64,000 nucleotides of DNA, taken from positions 248,001 to 312,000 of the forward strand of contig NZ_CAXUSG020000005.1 of the NCBI RefSeq assembly GCF_964253915.1, given 5' to 3'. Position 1 is the first letter of the stretch. Every line of letters begins with the position of its first letter. Positions 8,567 to 17,573 of the stretch are shown here, in pieces. Both the position numbers and the translations under genes were made by a program. This DNA comes from Metarhizobium sp964253915 (GTDB taxonomy: Bacteria; Pseudomonadota; Alphaproteobacteria; Rhizobiales; Rhizobiaceae). The notes under the pieces are model-generated. The model was not told the DNA's origin, did not search any database, and worked only from the letters and a program-made list of their open reading frames with translations.

Positions 8567-8920
8567 ATGATCGCTAAGCCGATCCGGATGCAACAGGATT
8601 CAGACAAGGACGGGGATAACGCAAACCGCGGCACCTCCGTTATTACGCGTACCAAACCGAAAACGAAGAAACCGAACCTGTACCGCGTTCTACTTCTGAA
8701 CGACGATTACACGCCCATGGAATTTGTCATTCATATCCTTGAGCGTTTTTTTCAGAAAGACCTGGAAGCCGCGACCCGCATCATGCTTCATGTTCATAAC
8801 CACGGCGTGGGCGAATGTGGCGTCTTTACCTACGAAGTGGCTGAAACGAAGGTGAGCCAGGTTATGGACTTCGCCCGACAGCATCAGCATCCGCTGCAAT
8901 GTGTTATGGAAAAGAAGTGA
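8567..8920 (+). CDS. clpS: ATP-dependent Clp protease adaptor ClpS
   Basis: 117-aa adaptor that delivers N-degron substrates to ClpAP. The core YRVLLLNDDYTPMEFVIHIL at about residues 38-57 carries the residues that bind the N-terminal substrate amino acid, and HVHNHGVGECGVFTYEVAETK completes the fold. ATG 8567 gives the usual rhizobial length; ATG 8588 is an alternative. The next gene, clpA, starts 10 bases downstream, so the two are surely co-transcribed. Confidence 0.95.
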   Translation: MIAKPIRMQQDSDKDGDNANRGTSVITRTKPKTKKPNLYRVLLLNDDYTPMEFVIHILERFFQKDLEAATRIMLHVHNHGVGECGVFTYEVAETKVSQVMDFARQHQHPLQCVMEKK

Positions 8921-8930
8921 GGATCTGATC

Positions 8931-11468
8931 GTGCCAACATTTTCGCCTAGTCTTGAGAAGGCGCTGCACCAGGCACTGACTTATGCCAACGAGCGGCATC
9001 ACGAATATGCAACGCTCGAGCACCTGCTCCTGGCGCTGATCGACGACGGTGATGCCGCCGCGGTCATGGGTGCGTGCAATGTCAATCTCGATACGCTTCG
9101 CAAGACCGTCACCGACTACGTCGACAATGAGTTGTCGAACCTGGTGACCGGTTACGACGAAGATTCCAAGCCGACCTCCGGCTTCCAGCGGGTCATCCAG
9201 CGCGCGGTGATCCATGTGCAATCCTCCGGACGCGAGGAAGTGACCGGCGCCAACGTGCTGGTCGCCATCTTCGCCGAACGGGAAAGCCATGCCGCCTATT
9301 TCCTGCAGGAGCAGGAAATGACGCGCTACGACGCCGTCAATTTCATCTCCCATGGAATTGGCAAGCGCCCCGGCGCCAGCCAGCCGCGTGCCCCGCGTGG
9401 GGTCGAGGAAGGCGAGGCCGAAAGCAAGCAGACCCGCGGCGAGCAGGAGGATGGCAGCCCCAAGAAGCAGCAGGATGCCTTGAAGGCCTACTGCGTCAAC
9501 CTCAACGAGAAGGCCAAGAACGGCAAGATCGATCCGCTGATCGGACGTCACGCCGAGGTCAACCGCACCATCCAGGTGCTGTGCCGCCGCTCGAAGAACA
9601 ATCCGCTCTATGTCGGCGACCCCGGCGTCGGCAAGACGGCCATCGCCGAAGGCCTCGCCAAGCGCATCGTCGAGAAGAAGGTGCCGGAAGCGTTGCAGGA
9701 CGCGACGATCTTCTCGCTCGACATGGGCACGCTGCTCGCCGGCACCCGCTATCGCGGTGATTTCGAAGAGCGCCTGAAACAGGTCGTCAAGGAGCTGGAG
9801 GAATATCCCGGCGCCGTTCTGTTCATCGACGAAATCCACACCGTCATCGGTGCGGGTGCTACGTCGGGCGGCGCCATGGATGCCTCGAACCTCTTGAAGC
9901 CTGCCCTGTCGTCCGGTGCGATCCGTTGCATCGGTTCAACCACCTACAAGGAATACCGGCAGTTCTTCGAAAAGGACCGGGCTCTCGTCCGCCGCTTCCA
10001 GAAGATCGACGTCAACGAGCCGACGGTCGAGGATGCCATCGAGATCATGAAGGGCCTGAAACCCTATTTCGAGGAATACCACAAGCTGCGATACTCGAAC
10101 GAGGCGATCAAGTCGGCCGTCGAGCTCTCGGCCCGCTACATCTCCGACCGCAAGCTGCCGGACAAGGCGATCGACGTGATCGACGAGACCGGTGCGGCGC
10201 AGATGCTGCTGCCGATCTCCAAGCGCCGCAAGCTGATCACCGAGAAGGAAATCGAGGCGACCATCGCGACGATGGCGCGCATTCCGCCGAAAACTGTGTC
10301 CAAGGACGACGAGATGGTTCTCGCCAACCTGGAGAAGGACCTGCGCTCGGTGGTCTACGGCCAGGATGCCGCCATCGAGGCGCTTGCGACCTCGATCAAG
10401 CTCGCCCGTGCCGGTTTGCGCGAACCGAACAAGCCGATCGGCTGCTACGTCTTCTCCGGCCCCACGGGCGTCGGCAAGACGGAAGTCGCCAAGCAGCTTG
10501 CCGCTTCGCTCGGCGTTGAACTGCAGCGCTTCGACATGTCGGAATACATGGAACGCCATACCGTCTCGCGGCTACTCGGCGCACCTCCCGGCTATGTCGG
10601 CTTTGACCAGGGCGGCCTGTTGACGGACGGCGTCGACCAGCATCCGCACAGCGTCGTGCTGCTCGACGAAATCGAGAAGGCGCATCCGGATATCTTCAAC
10701 ATCCTGCTGCAGGTCATGGACCACGGCTCCTTGACCGACCACAACGGCAAGAAGATCGACTTCCGTAACGTCATCCTGATCATGACGACCAATGCCGGCG
10801 CGTCCGAAATGGCCAAGGCCGCCATCGGCTTCGGTTCTTCGAAGCGGACGGGTGAGGACACCGAGGCGCTGAACAAGCTGTTCACGCCGGAGTTCCGCAA
10901 CCGTCTCGATGCGACCATTGCTTTTGCGCCGCTGCCGACCAAGGTCATCCACCAGGTCGTGCAGAAGTTCATCATGCAGCTGGAATCGCAGCTTTCCGAA
11001 CGTAACGTCACCTTCGACGTGCACGAGGATGCGATTTCCTGGCTTGCCGAACGCGGTTACGACGAGAGGATGGGAGCACGGCCTTTGGCCCGCGTCATCC
11101 AGGAGCATATCAAAAAGCCGCTCGCCAATGAGATCCTGTTCGGCAAGCTGCGCAAGGGTGGCGTCGTCAAGGTGACCATCGGCACGCTGGAGGATGGCAA
11201 GACGGGCCTGGTGCTCGACTCCATTCCCGACAGCCAGCCGGTCAAGCCGAAGCCGGAAGCCGAAGTGCTCGAGACCGATGGTGATGAAGCGGAGGCGCCG
11301 AAGGCGAAGGTTTCCAAGCCCCGGACGAAGGGCGGCGGGCCTGCTGCAACGGCGGTTGCCAAATCGGCCGACGTCACGTCCGATGCGGTCGCCGAACTGG
11401 AGCGTGAACCGAGGGAAGAAAGCCGCCGCAAGGGCAGCACGGTTCCGAAGGTTCCCAAGAAGAAGTAA
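8931..11468 (+). CDS. clpA: ATP-dependent Clp protease ATP-binding subunit ClpA
   Basis: AAA+ unfoldase of ClpAP, 845 aa from GTG 8931, chosen because GAGG sits 8-11 bases upstream and the product then begins MPTFSPSLEKAL as in other ClpA proteins. Order: Clp_N double repeat (1-145), first ATPase with Walker A GDPGVGKT near residue 229, second ATPase with GPTGVGKT near 509, and the C-terminal ClpB-D2-small domain. A charged, low-complexity tail of about 85 residues rich in Lys, Pro, Glu and Ala follows, beyond the end of E. coli ClpA. Such tails are frequent in rhizobial ClpA; their role is unknown. Confidence 0.96.
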   Translation: MPTFSPSLEKALHQALTYANERHHEYATLEHLLLALIDDGDAAAVMGACNVNLDTLRKTVTDYVDNELSNLVTGYDEDSKPTSGFQRVIQRAVIHVQSSGREEVTGANVLVAIFAERESHAAYFLQEQEMTRYDAVNFISHGIGKRPGASQPRAPRGVEEGEAESKQTRGEQEDGSPKKQQDALKAYCVNLNEKAKNGKIDPLIGRHAEVNRTIQVLCRRSKNNPLYVGDPGVGKTAIAEGLAKRIVEKKVPEALQDATIFSLDMGTLLAGTRYRGDFEERLKQVVKELEEYPGAVLFIDEIHTVIGAGATSGGAMDASNLLKPALSSGAIRCIGSTTYKEYRQFFEKDRALVRRFQKIDVNEPTVEDAIEIMKGLKPYFEEYHKLRYSNEAIKSAVELSARYISDRKLPDKAIDVIDETGAAQMLLPISKRRKLITEKEIEATIATMARIPPKTVSKDDEMVLANLEKDLRSVVYGQDAAIEALATSIKLARAGLREPNKPIGCYVFSGPTGVGKTEVAKQLAASLGVELQRFDMSEYMERHTVSRLLGAPPGYVGFDQGGLLTDGVDQHPHSVVLLDEIEKAHPDIFNILLQVMDHGSLTDHNGKKIDFRNVILIMTTNAGASEMAKAAIGFGSSKRTGEDTEALNKLFTPEFRNRLDATIAFAPLPTKVIHQVVQKFIMQLESQLSERNVTFDVHEDAISWLAERGYDERMGARPLARVIQEHIKKPLANEILFGKLRKGGVVKVTIGTLEDGKTGLVLDSIPDSQPVKPKPEAEVLETDGDEAEAPKAKVSKPRTKGGGPAATAVAKSADVTSDAVAELEREPREESRRKGSTVPKVPKKK

Positions 11469-11489
11469 GCTGCCCCTCTGGCAGCCACG

Positions 11490-11522
11490 ATGCCGGGCCG
11501 AACACGCGCCCGGCATTTTTTT
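11490..11522 (+). terminator. Rho-independent terminator of clpS-clpA
   Basis: A 9-bp stem (11490-11498 with 11508-11516) and a 9-base loop precede a run of T residues, 22 bases after the clpA stop. Confidence 0.88.
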
Positions 11523-11572
11523 GTTTTCAGGGCATTTCCGCTTTTCCTCGAATCGCCAAAACGCTCTATCCC

Positions 11573-11626
11573 TTTGTTTTCGCAATTCCGGGCGCAGAAG
11601 CTCCGAGAAGCTTTGCTGGAATTGCT
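11573..11626 (-). repeat. Rhizobial intergenic palindromic repeat, copy 1
   Basis: On the minus strand it reads AGCAATTCCAGCAAA, a central GGAG, then CCGGAATTGCG and AAAACAAA. The two ends are inverted copies of each other (CAATTCC and GGAATTG). The same arrangement occurs at 38101 and 58620. Confidence 0.6.
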
Positions 11627-11641
11627 TTATCGGTCGCGCAC

Positions 11642-12394
11642 ATGGTGTCAGATAAATCGCGGACGCGTCTTTACTGGTTTCTCGCCGGCATGCGCGGCCT
11701 TTTCTCCCTTCCGTCGCTCATTCTCATGACCTCCTTCGTAGGCTTCAGCGCCTTTGCGGTGGAATCGGGTATTCCGCGCGGCGAGGCGGTTTTCATGACC
11801 TTCATGGTCTGGGCGCTGCCGGCGAAAATGATTCTCATCGGCATGATGACCGGCGGCGCCAGCCTTGCCGCCTGCTTTCTGGCGGTGACATTGTCTTCGG
11901 TGCGGATGATGCCGATGGTCGCCTCGATCATTCCCGAAATGCGCAGCAAGGGCACGCCGGTCTGGCTGCTGCTGCTGGTCTCGCATTTCATCGCCATCAC
12001 GGCATGGGTTTTCACCAACCAGAATATCCACCAGGTGCCACGCCCGGCGCGGGTAGCCTATTTCGCCGGCTTCGGCATGACGCTGGCGCTGGTCAACACG
12101 CTGATCGTCTTCGTTTCCTACGGCGCGGTTTCCGCCTTTCCGCCGCTGGTCGCGGGTGTGCTGTTCTTCTTGACGCCGGTCTATTTCATCGCCTCGATCT
12201 GGGCGACGGCGCGGCATTCCGTGGTGCGTATCGCCTTTGTCGTCGGCATCGTCGGCGGACCCTTGTGTGCGCTGATCGAACCGGAATTCGATATTCTCTA
12301 CGCCGGGATCGGCGGCGGCACGCTGGCCTATCTCTTCGACCGTTATGTCGTGAGGCGCAAGCGTAACGCGCAAGCAGAAGAGAGCAAAGCGTGA
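11642..12394 (+). CDS. AzlC family branched-chain amino acid exporter subunit
   Basis: 250-aa polytopic membrane protein of the AzlC family, the large subunit of a two-component amino-acid exporter. Hydrophobic segments fill most of its length, with the conserved stretches FVGFSAFAVESGIPRGEAVFM and FLAVTLSSVRMMPM. The C-terminus is basic and cytosolic. Its stop codon overlaps the start of the small partner gene by one base, as usual for azlC-azlD pairs. In Bacillus such pairs export branched-chain amino acids; the substrate here is unknown. Confidence 0.88.
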   Translation: MVSDKSRTRLYWFLAGMRGLFSLPSLILMTSFVGFSAFAVESGIPRGEAVFMTFMVWALPAKMILIGMMTGGASLAACFLAVTLSSVRMMPMVASIIPEMRSKGTPVWLLLLVSHFIAITAWVFTNQNIHQVPRPARVAYFAGFGMTLALVNTLIVFVSYGAVSAFPPLVAGVLFFLTPVYFIASIWATARHSVVRIAFVVGIVGGPLCALIEPEFDILYAGIGGGTLAYLFDRYVVRRKRNAQAEESKA

Positions 12395-12729
12395 TGCAGG
12401 ATCTCTGGCCGTTTGTTTTCATCGCCATTGCCGGCTGGCTTGCCACCGACCTGTGGCGCTGGCTCGGCGTGCTGGCGGGTAACCGCCTGCGTGAGGATTC
12501 CGAAGCCTTTTATTGGGTGCGCGCCGTGGCGACGGCGCTGGTCATGGCGGTGACCGCCAAGCTGGTCGTCTTCCCCACCGGTGCGCTGGAGGCGTCGCCG
12601 TTGTGGATGCGGCTCGGCGCCGCCGGTCTTGGCTTTGCGGCCTTCCTCGTATCCGGGCAGCGGGTGGCGGTCGGTGTCGCCGTTTCGCTGATTCTTCTGG
12701 CCGCCGGGCTTTACGCGATCGGCATTTGA
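12394..12729 (+). CDS. AzlD-type small membrane subunit
   Basis: 111-aa membrane protein with about four hydrophobic segments (FVFIAIAGWLATDLWRWLG, AVATALVMAVTAKLVVF, LGAAGLGFAAFLVSG, VAVSLILLAAGLYAIG). ATG 12394 overlaps the azlC stop (TGATG); GTG 12391 directly before it is also possible. It is the small partner of AzlC in the putative exporter. The family call rests on size, topology and gene pairing more than on motif identity. Confidence 0.8.
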   Translation: MQDLWPFVFIAIAGWLATDLWRWLGVLAGNRLREDSEAFYWVRAVATALVMAVTAKLVVFPTGALEASPLWMRLGAAGLGFAAFLVSGQRVAVGVAVSLILLAAGLYAIGI

Positions 12730-12760
12730 TAGCCGATCGCCTCTTCCAGCCGGACTTTAA

Positions 12761-13180
12761 TCACAAAGCCTGACGGATCTTCTCTGCATTGGCCGCCAGC
12801 ACGGCCGGATCTTCCATTTTGCCGGAATGCGGCTTCAGCGGGCTGCTTTCGTGCCGGGGAATGACATGGAAATGCAGATGGAAAACCGTCTGGCCGGCTG
12901 CCGGCTCGTTGAACTGCGCAACGTAGACGCCATCGGCCGCGAACGCCTCTTTCACCGCAACCGCAATTTTCTGCACCACCGGGATGGTTTTGGCGAGGAC
13001 CGTCGGATCGGCGTCGAGAATATTGCGCGAGCCGGCTTTCGGGATGACCAGCACGTGGCCCGGCGCCTGCGGCATGACATCCATGAAGGCAACCGTATCG
13101 TCATCCTCGTAGACCCGCGTCGACGGAATTTCGCCGCGCAGGATTTTTGCGAAGATATTGTTGGTGTCGTAAGCGCTCAT
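12761..13180 (-). CDS. HIT family nucleotide-binding hydrolase
   Basis: 139-aa histidine-triad protein. The catalytic HxHxH motif is HLHFHVIPR at residues 101-109, and the N-terminus NIFAKILRGEIPSTRVYEDD is typical of the HINT branch, which hydrolyses purine nucleoside phosphoramidates. ATG 13180 follows AGGAGAGGA. It is the last gene of a minus-strand operon with RidA, GDPD and DUF482 genes and converges on the AzlC/AzlD pair with a 31-bp gap. Confidence 0.92.
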   Translation of the reverse strand: MSAYDTNNIFAKILRGEIPSTRVYEDDDTVAFMDVMPQAPGHVLVIPKAGSRNILDADPTVLAKTIPVVQKIAVAVKEAFAADGVYVAQFNEPAAGQTVFHLHFHVIPRHESSPLKPHSGKMEDPAVLAANAEKIRQAL

Positions 13181-13209
13181 GAAATCCTCTCCTTGAATTT
13201 TTCTCTGTC

Positions 13210-14391
13210 TCAATCCTGCTGCCGTTCGCCTTTGCGGAAGGGGGCGTGTTCCGACAGCATGTCGCCGATTGCCTCGACCTCGCGGCGTTCCCGCTGCAGA
13301 AAATCGTCGATTGCCCGGCGTAGGCCCGGATGGGCAATGTGATGCATGGAATGCGTCGTCACCGGCAGGTAGCCGCGGGCGAGCTTATGCTCGCCCTGCG
13401 CGCCGGCCTCGACGCGGGCCAGCTTCTTCTCCAGCGCAAAATCGATGGCCTGGTGATAACAGACCTCGAAATGCAGGAAGGGATGGTCCTCGATGCATCC
13501 CCAGTGGCGACCATAGAGCGTGTCGGCGCCGATGAAATTGATGGCGCCGGCGATGTATTTGCCATTGCGTTTGGCCATCACCAGCAGGATGTCGTCTGCC
13601 ATCCGCTCGCCGATCAGCGAATAGAACAGCCGGTTGAGATAGGGCCGGCCCCATTTGCGGCTGCCGGTATCCATGTAGAAGGCAAAGAACTGGTCCCAGA
13701 TGTCTTCCGTCAGATCCTTCCCGGTCAGCCAGTCGATGGAGATGCCGCCGTCGAGCGCCGCGCGCCGCTCCTTGCGCAGGTCCTTGCGCTTGCGGGAGGA
13801 TAGCGTTTCCAGGAAGGCTTCGTGATTGGCATAACCGTCATTGATGAAGTGAAACTGCTGGTCGGTGCGGTGCAGGTAGCCTTCGTCTTCGAAGAAGGGA
13901 AGGTCCGCTTCGGCCACGAAGGTGACATGGGCGGAAGAGACGCCGAGCTGCCGCGTCACTTCTTTCAGTCCGCCGGCAAGGCCCGCCTTGATCATTGCCT
14001 CATCCTCGCCGCCGGCGACCAGCAGGCGCGGCCCGGTGGCGGGGGTGAAAGGGATGGAGGCCTGGAGTTTTGGATAATAATTGCCACCGGCCCGTTCGAA
14101 GGCATCGGCCCAGCCGTGGTCGAAGACATATTCGCCCTGGCTGTGGTTTTTCAGATAACAGGGCACCGCGCCGATCAGCGCGCCGTCTTCGCTTTCCAGC
14201 AGAAGATGGTGCCCCATCCAGCCGCTCTTGGCGTTGGCGGAGCCGGATTCTTCCAGCGAAGACAGGAAGGCGTGCGACAGAAACGGATTGTACGACCTGT
14301 CCGCCGAAAGCGTGCCGGAGAGCCTGGACCAGCGCTCCGGCAGGATGGATTTGAACGAGTTTTCGATACGGATCGTATAGGCGGTCTTCAT
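13210..14391 (-). CDS. DUF482/COG3146 GNAT-like protein (FemAB-like)
   Basis: 393-aa protein of the COG3146 family, a GNAT or FemAB-like fold often labelled a peptidoglycan biosynthesis protein. Family landmarks are ERWSRLSG near the start, YVFDHGWADAFERAGG, FLETLSSRKRKDLRKERRA in the middle, and GRHWGCIEDHPFLHFEVCYHQA. The biochemical activity is not established as far as I know. Its start overlaps the stop of the GDPD gene by three bases (ATGA type), showing translational coupling. Confidence 0.85.
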   Translation of the reverse strand: MKTAYTIRIENSFKSILPERWSRLSGTLSADRSYNPFLSHAFLSSLEESGSANAKSGWMGHHLLLESEDGALIGAVPCYLKNHSQGEYVFDHGWADAFERAGGNYYPKLQASIPFTPATGPRLLVAGGEDEAMIKAGLAGGLKEVTRQLGVSSAHVTFVAEADLPFFEDEGYLHRTDQQFHFINDGYANHEAFLETLSSRKRKDLRKERRAALDGGISIDWLTGKDLTEDIWDQFFAFYMDTGSRKWGRPYLNRLFYSLIGERMADDILLVMAKRNGKYIAGAINFIGADTLYGRHWGCIEDHPFLHFEVCYHQAIDFALEKKLARVEAGAQGEHKLARGYLPVTTHSMHHIAHPGLRRAIDDFLQRERREVEAIGDMLSEHAPFRKGERQQD

Positions 14392-15119
14392 GCGGTCAGG
14401 GCAGGGCTCTCGCGTGGGTCGAAGCCTTCGAAGGTCATCTGGTCGGCGTAGCGGAAGGTGCGTTTTACGGCATCCTCGTCACGCACCGTCCAGGTGATGA
14501 CCGGAATACCACGCTGCCTTTGCGCCGTAATGAAGGCATTCGGCAGATGGTCGTGCGCATAAGAGATGAAATCAAGCCCGAGATGCATCGCTTCTTCGTG
14601 AACGAAGAATTGTTCCGGGTCGTTGCCCCAGGCGGTCAGGCCGATGGGGTAGGGGCATTTCAGCGCCTTCAGCTCCTTCAGGAACCAATGGTCGAAGCTC
14701 ATCAGCGCCACCTTGCCCTGGTAACCTTCGAGAATCTCCAGCACGCTTTCGGCAAAACCCTCGTCGTCGCCCTCGCGGCCCTTGAGCTCGATGATCAGCG
14801 GAACCTTGCCCTGGCAGAGGTCGAGCAGTTTCTGCAGCGTCGGGATCCGGTCCTTGGTGCCGCCGACGGTCATCAGGCCGAGCTCGCCGCTGGTGCGGGC
14901 ACGGACGTCGCCCTTGATGTTGCAGAGGCGTTCCATATCGTCGTCATGGAAGACCACCGGAACGCCGTCGGAGACATATTGCAGGTCGCATTCGATGGCA
15001 AAACCTGCCTCGATGGCGCGGGAAAAGGCCGAAAGCGTATTTTCCCATACCTTATGGTTCATGTCGTGATAGCCGCGGTGGGCCACCGGTCGTTCGGTGA
15101 TCCAGGAAGCCTTGCTCAT
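14388..15119 (-). CDS. Glycerophosphodiester phosphodiesterase
   Basis: 243-aa GDPD-family enzyme that hydrolyses glycerophosphodiesters to glycerol 3-phosphate and an alcohol. Catalytic residues are in place: His14-Arg15 in VAHRGYHD, Glu43 and Asp45 in IECDLQ, and His58 in VVFHDDD. No signal peptide is visible, so it is probably cytoplasmic, like UgpQ. Its start overlaps the RidA gene stop and its stop overlaps the DUF482 start, so the three are tightly coupled. Confidence 0.92.
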   Translation of the reverse strand: MSKASWITERPVAHRGYHDMNHKVWENTLSAFSRAIEAGFAIECDLQYVSDGVPVVFHDDDMERLCNIKGDVRARTSGELGLMTVGGTKDRIPTLQKLLDLCQGKVPLIIELKGREGDDEGFAESVLEILEGYQGKVALMSFDHWFLKELKALKCPYPIGLTAWGNDPEQFFVHEEAMHLGLDFISYAHDHLPNAFITAQRQRGIPVITWTVRDEDAVKRTFRYADQMTFEGFDPRESPALTA

Positions 15120-15592
15120 GGTGCGATCTCGATGACGGCGTCGATCTCGACGGCGGCATTCAGCGGCAGGGCCGCCATGCCGACGGCGGCGCGGGCATGC
15201 TTGCCGGCATCGCCGAGTACGTTGGCAAGCAGGTTCGATGCGCCGTTGATGACGAGGTGCTGTTCGGTGAAGGTCGGCACGGAGGCGACGAAGCCGTTGA
15301 GCTTGAGGATGCGGACGATACGGCCGAGGTCGCCGCCGAGCGCTGCCTTGGCCTGCGACAGAATATTGATGGCGCAGAGTTCCGCGGCGCGGCTGCCGGC
15401 GGCGACATCGACATCCTGCCCCAACAGGCCGGTGACGGCGATCTTGCCACCCTCGATCGGCAGCTGGCCAGACAGATACAGCAGGTTGCCGCTGATCGTG
15501 TAAGGCACGTAGTTGGCGGCGGGCGCGGCGGCTTGCGGCAGGGTGATGCCGAGTTCCTTCAGGCGGCTTTCAATGGCGTCCGACAATTTCAT
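15116..15592 (-). CDS. RidA family protein
   Basis: 158-aa member of the RidA/YjgF/Rid family, enamine/imine deaminases that protect PLP enzymes from reactive intermediates. It has the longer architecture (MKLSDAIESRLKELGITLP, ISGNLLYLSGQLP, LLGQDVDVAAGSRAAELCAIN, HARAAVGMAALPLNAAVEID). The active-site Arg in HARAAVG is present. ATG 15592 is preceded by GGGAG at tight spacing. The open frame continues far upstream antisense to eipB, but that is an artefact of GC-rich DNA. First gene of the minus-strand operon. Confidence 0.9.
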   Translation of the reverse strand: MKLSDAIESRLKELGITLPQAAAPAANYVPYTISGNLLYLSGQLPIEGGKIAVTGLLGQDVDVAAGSRAAELCAINILSQAKAALGGDLGRIVRILKLNGFVASVPTFTEQHLVINGASNLLANVLGDAGKHARAAVGMAALPLNAAVEIDAVIEIAP

Positions 15593-15703
15593 CTCCCGTT
15601 TTGTTGTAAAATCGCTAAAAATCCTGCATGCAAGGCTGGAATGCCTCGTTTCGGTCGAAAGCGTTCTTATATCATCGCTGCCGAGTCCAACAGGAGATAA
15701 TGT

Positions 15704-16528
15704 ATGTTCCGGACGAGCTTTGCCGCTGTCGCCATCGCCGCTTTCGGCACCCTGGGCGCAACGGCCGCCAGCGCAGAGGCCGCCGCCGGCAGCCTTATCC
15801 CGCATCGCGCCGTCTACGACCTGCAGCTCAAGGACGCGTCGGAGCGATCTGGAATTTCCGGCATGTATGGCCGCATGGTCTACGAATTCCTCGGCTCGGA
15901 ATGCGCCGGCTACACCACGAATTTCCGCTTCGTGACCTCGATCGACACAGGCGACGCCACCCGGCTTACCGACCAGCAGACGACGACCTTCGAGGACCTG
16001 AAGGGCGGAAAGTTCCGGTTCGAAACCAAGACCTATACCGACGAACAACTCGACAAGCAGGTCAGCGGCGCGGCCGAAGATGAAAACGACAAGCTCAAGG
16101 TTGAACTGAACCAGCCGGACAAGCGAGAAGTCGAACTGGCCGACGGCCGCTTCCCGACCGCCCACATGCTGGACGTGATCGAAAACGCCAAGAAAGGCCC
16201 GGCCTTCTTCGAGGCCCGCGTCTTCGATGGCAGCGATAATGGCGACAAGACGCTGCTGACGACCACGGTGGTCGGCAAGCAGGGGACACCGAAGGCCGAC
16301 GATGCCGATGCCGACCAGGCCGGCGAATTCGCCAAGTCGCCTTTCTGGCCGGTGACCATTGCCTATTTCAACGATACCAGCGCCGGCGACGCCCTGCCGA
16401 TCTACCGTATGTCCTTCAAGCTTTACGAGAATGGCATTACCCGAGACCTCACCATGGATTATGGTGATTTCGTCCTGACCGGACGGCTGTCGAAGCTGGA
16501 GCTGCTCGGTCCGGCGGAGTGCCACTAG
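15704..16528 (+). CDS. eipB: Cell envelope integrity protein EipB (DUF1849)
   Basis: 274-aa periplasmic protein with a signal peptide ending near residue 25 (TAASAEA). It matches the DUF1849 family, whose Brucella member EipB folds as a beta-spiral and is needed for envelope integrity. The family's two conserved cysteines, which form a disulfide, are at Cys67 (SECAGY) and Cys273 (PAECH, next to the C-terminus). PHRAVYDLQL near the mature N-terminus is also characteristic. It diverges from the RidA operon across a 111-bp intergenic region and precedes the rpsB leader. Confidence 0.9.
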   Translation: MFRTSFAAVAIAAFGTLGATAASAEAAAGSLIPHRAVYDLQLKDASERSGISGMYGRMVYEFLGSECAGYTTNFRFVTSIDTGDATRLTDQQTTTFEDLKGGKFRFETKTYTDEQLDKQVSGAAEDENDKLKVELNQPDKREVELADGRFPTAHMLDVIENAKKGPAFFEARVFDGSDNGDKTLLTTTVVGKQGTPKADDADADQAGEFAKSPFWPVTIAYFNDTSAGDALPIYRMSFKLYENGITRDLTMDYGDFVLTGRLSKLELLGPAECH

Positions 16529-16751
16529 GCCTGCTGGGACTGTGGTCCCTGACATAGAGAGAAGTCTCTCCTTGCACATGGTTTTTTACGCATAACCCTT
16601 GCATTTCACCGGAATCGCCTGTAAGGGCACCCGCATTCCACACGTGGGGCATGGGATCGTCCGGGAGAAATCCGGGCTTTTCCGCCGGTGGCTTCTTCGA
16701 AGAAGAGGCTGTTCGCCCCGCGGAGGTTCAACCGGAAAAGGAGAAAAAGGC
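16529..16751 (+). promoter_or_regulatory. rpsB upstream region and probable 5' leader
   Basis: 223 bp between eipB and rpsB. It contains small dyads: a GAGAGA...TCTC hairpin near 16555, CCACACGTGGGG near 16640, and the palindrome CTTCTTCGAAGAAG at 16692-16705. A TTGCAT near 16598 could be a -35 element. Ribosomal S2 genes in other bacteria have autoregulatory leaders, so a structured leader is plausible, but I do not recognise a known RNA motif. Confidence 0.35.
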
Positions 16752-17519
16752 ATGGCATTGCCTGATTTCAGCATGCGCCAGCTTCTGGAAGCTGGTGTTC
16801 ACTTCGGCCACCAGACTCATCGCTGGAACCCGAAGATGAAGCCGTACATCTTCGGCGATCGTAACAACATCCACATCATCGACCTGGCTCAGACCGTCCC
16901 GATGCTGTCGCGCGCCCTGCAGGTCGTCAGCGACACCGTTGCCCGTGGCGGCCGCGTCCTGTTCGTCGGCACCAAGCGCCAGGCATCCGAGATCATCGCC
17001 GATGCTGCCAAGCGTTCGGCCCAGTACTACGTCAACTCCCGCTGGCTCGGCGGCATGATGACCAACTGGAAGACCATCTCGAACTCGATCGCCCGTCTGC
17101 GCAAGCTCGACGAGATCCTGAACACGGAAGGCTCCGGCTATTCCAAGAAGGAGCGCCTGACGCTCGAGCGCGAACGCGAGAAGCTTGAAAAGGCTCTCGG
17201 CGGTATCCGCGACATGGGCGGCGTTCCGGACCTGATGTTCATCATCGACACCAACAAGGAAAAGATCGCCATCGACGAAGCCAAGCGTCTTGGCATTCCG
17301 GTCGTTGCGATCATCGACTCGAACTGCGATCCGGACCTGATCGACTACGCAATCCCGGGCAACGACGACGCTTCGCGCGCCATTGCTCTGTACTGCGACC
17401 TGATCTCCCGCGCTGCGATCGACGGCATTGCCCGTCAGCAGGGCGCATCCGGTCGTGACATCGGCGCTGGCGCCGAGGCTCCGATCGAGCCGACGCTGGA
17501 AGAAGAAGCCGGCGCCTGA
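16752..17519 (+). CDS. rpsB: 30S ribosomal protein S2
   Basis: 255-aa S2 protein of the small ribosomal subunit. The sequence MALPDFSMRQLLEAGVHFGHQTHRWNP at the start and NSRWLGGMMTNWKTI in the middle are diagnostic. ATG 16752 follows AAAAGGAGAAAAAGG. The C-terminus has an acidic extension (GAEAPIEPTLEEEAGA), usual in alphaproteobacteria. It heads the conserved rpsB-tsf-pyrH-frr cluster. Confidence 0.98.
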   Translation: MALPDFSMRQLLEAGVHFGHQTHRWNPKMKPYIFGDRNNIHIIDLAQTVPMLSRALQVVSDTVARGGRVLFVGTKRQASEIIADAAKRSAQYYVNSRWLGGMMTNWKTISNSIARLRKLDEILNTEGSGYSKKERLTLEREREKLEKALGGIRDMGGVPDLMFIIDTNKEKIAIDEAKRLGIPVVAIIDSNCDPDLIDYAIPGNDDASRAIALYCDLISRAAIDGIARQQGASGRDIGAGAEAPIEPTLEEEAGA

Positions 17520-17573
17520 TCAGGCGGGAAGGCGAGGCCGCAAGGCGTCGCCCCTTCCGGGAACATATCAGGA

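Noticed and set aside
15593..16579. Upstream extension of the RidA reading frame
   Set aside because: It runs antisense through all of eipB, and RidA proteins start at the ATG at 15592.
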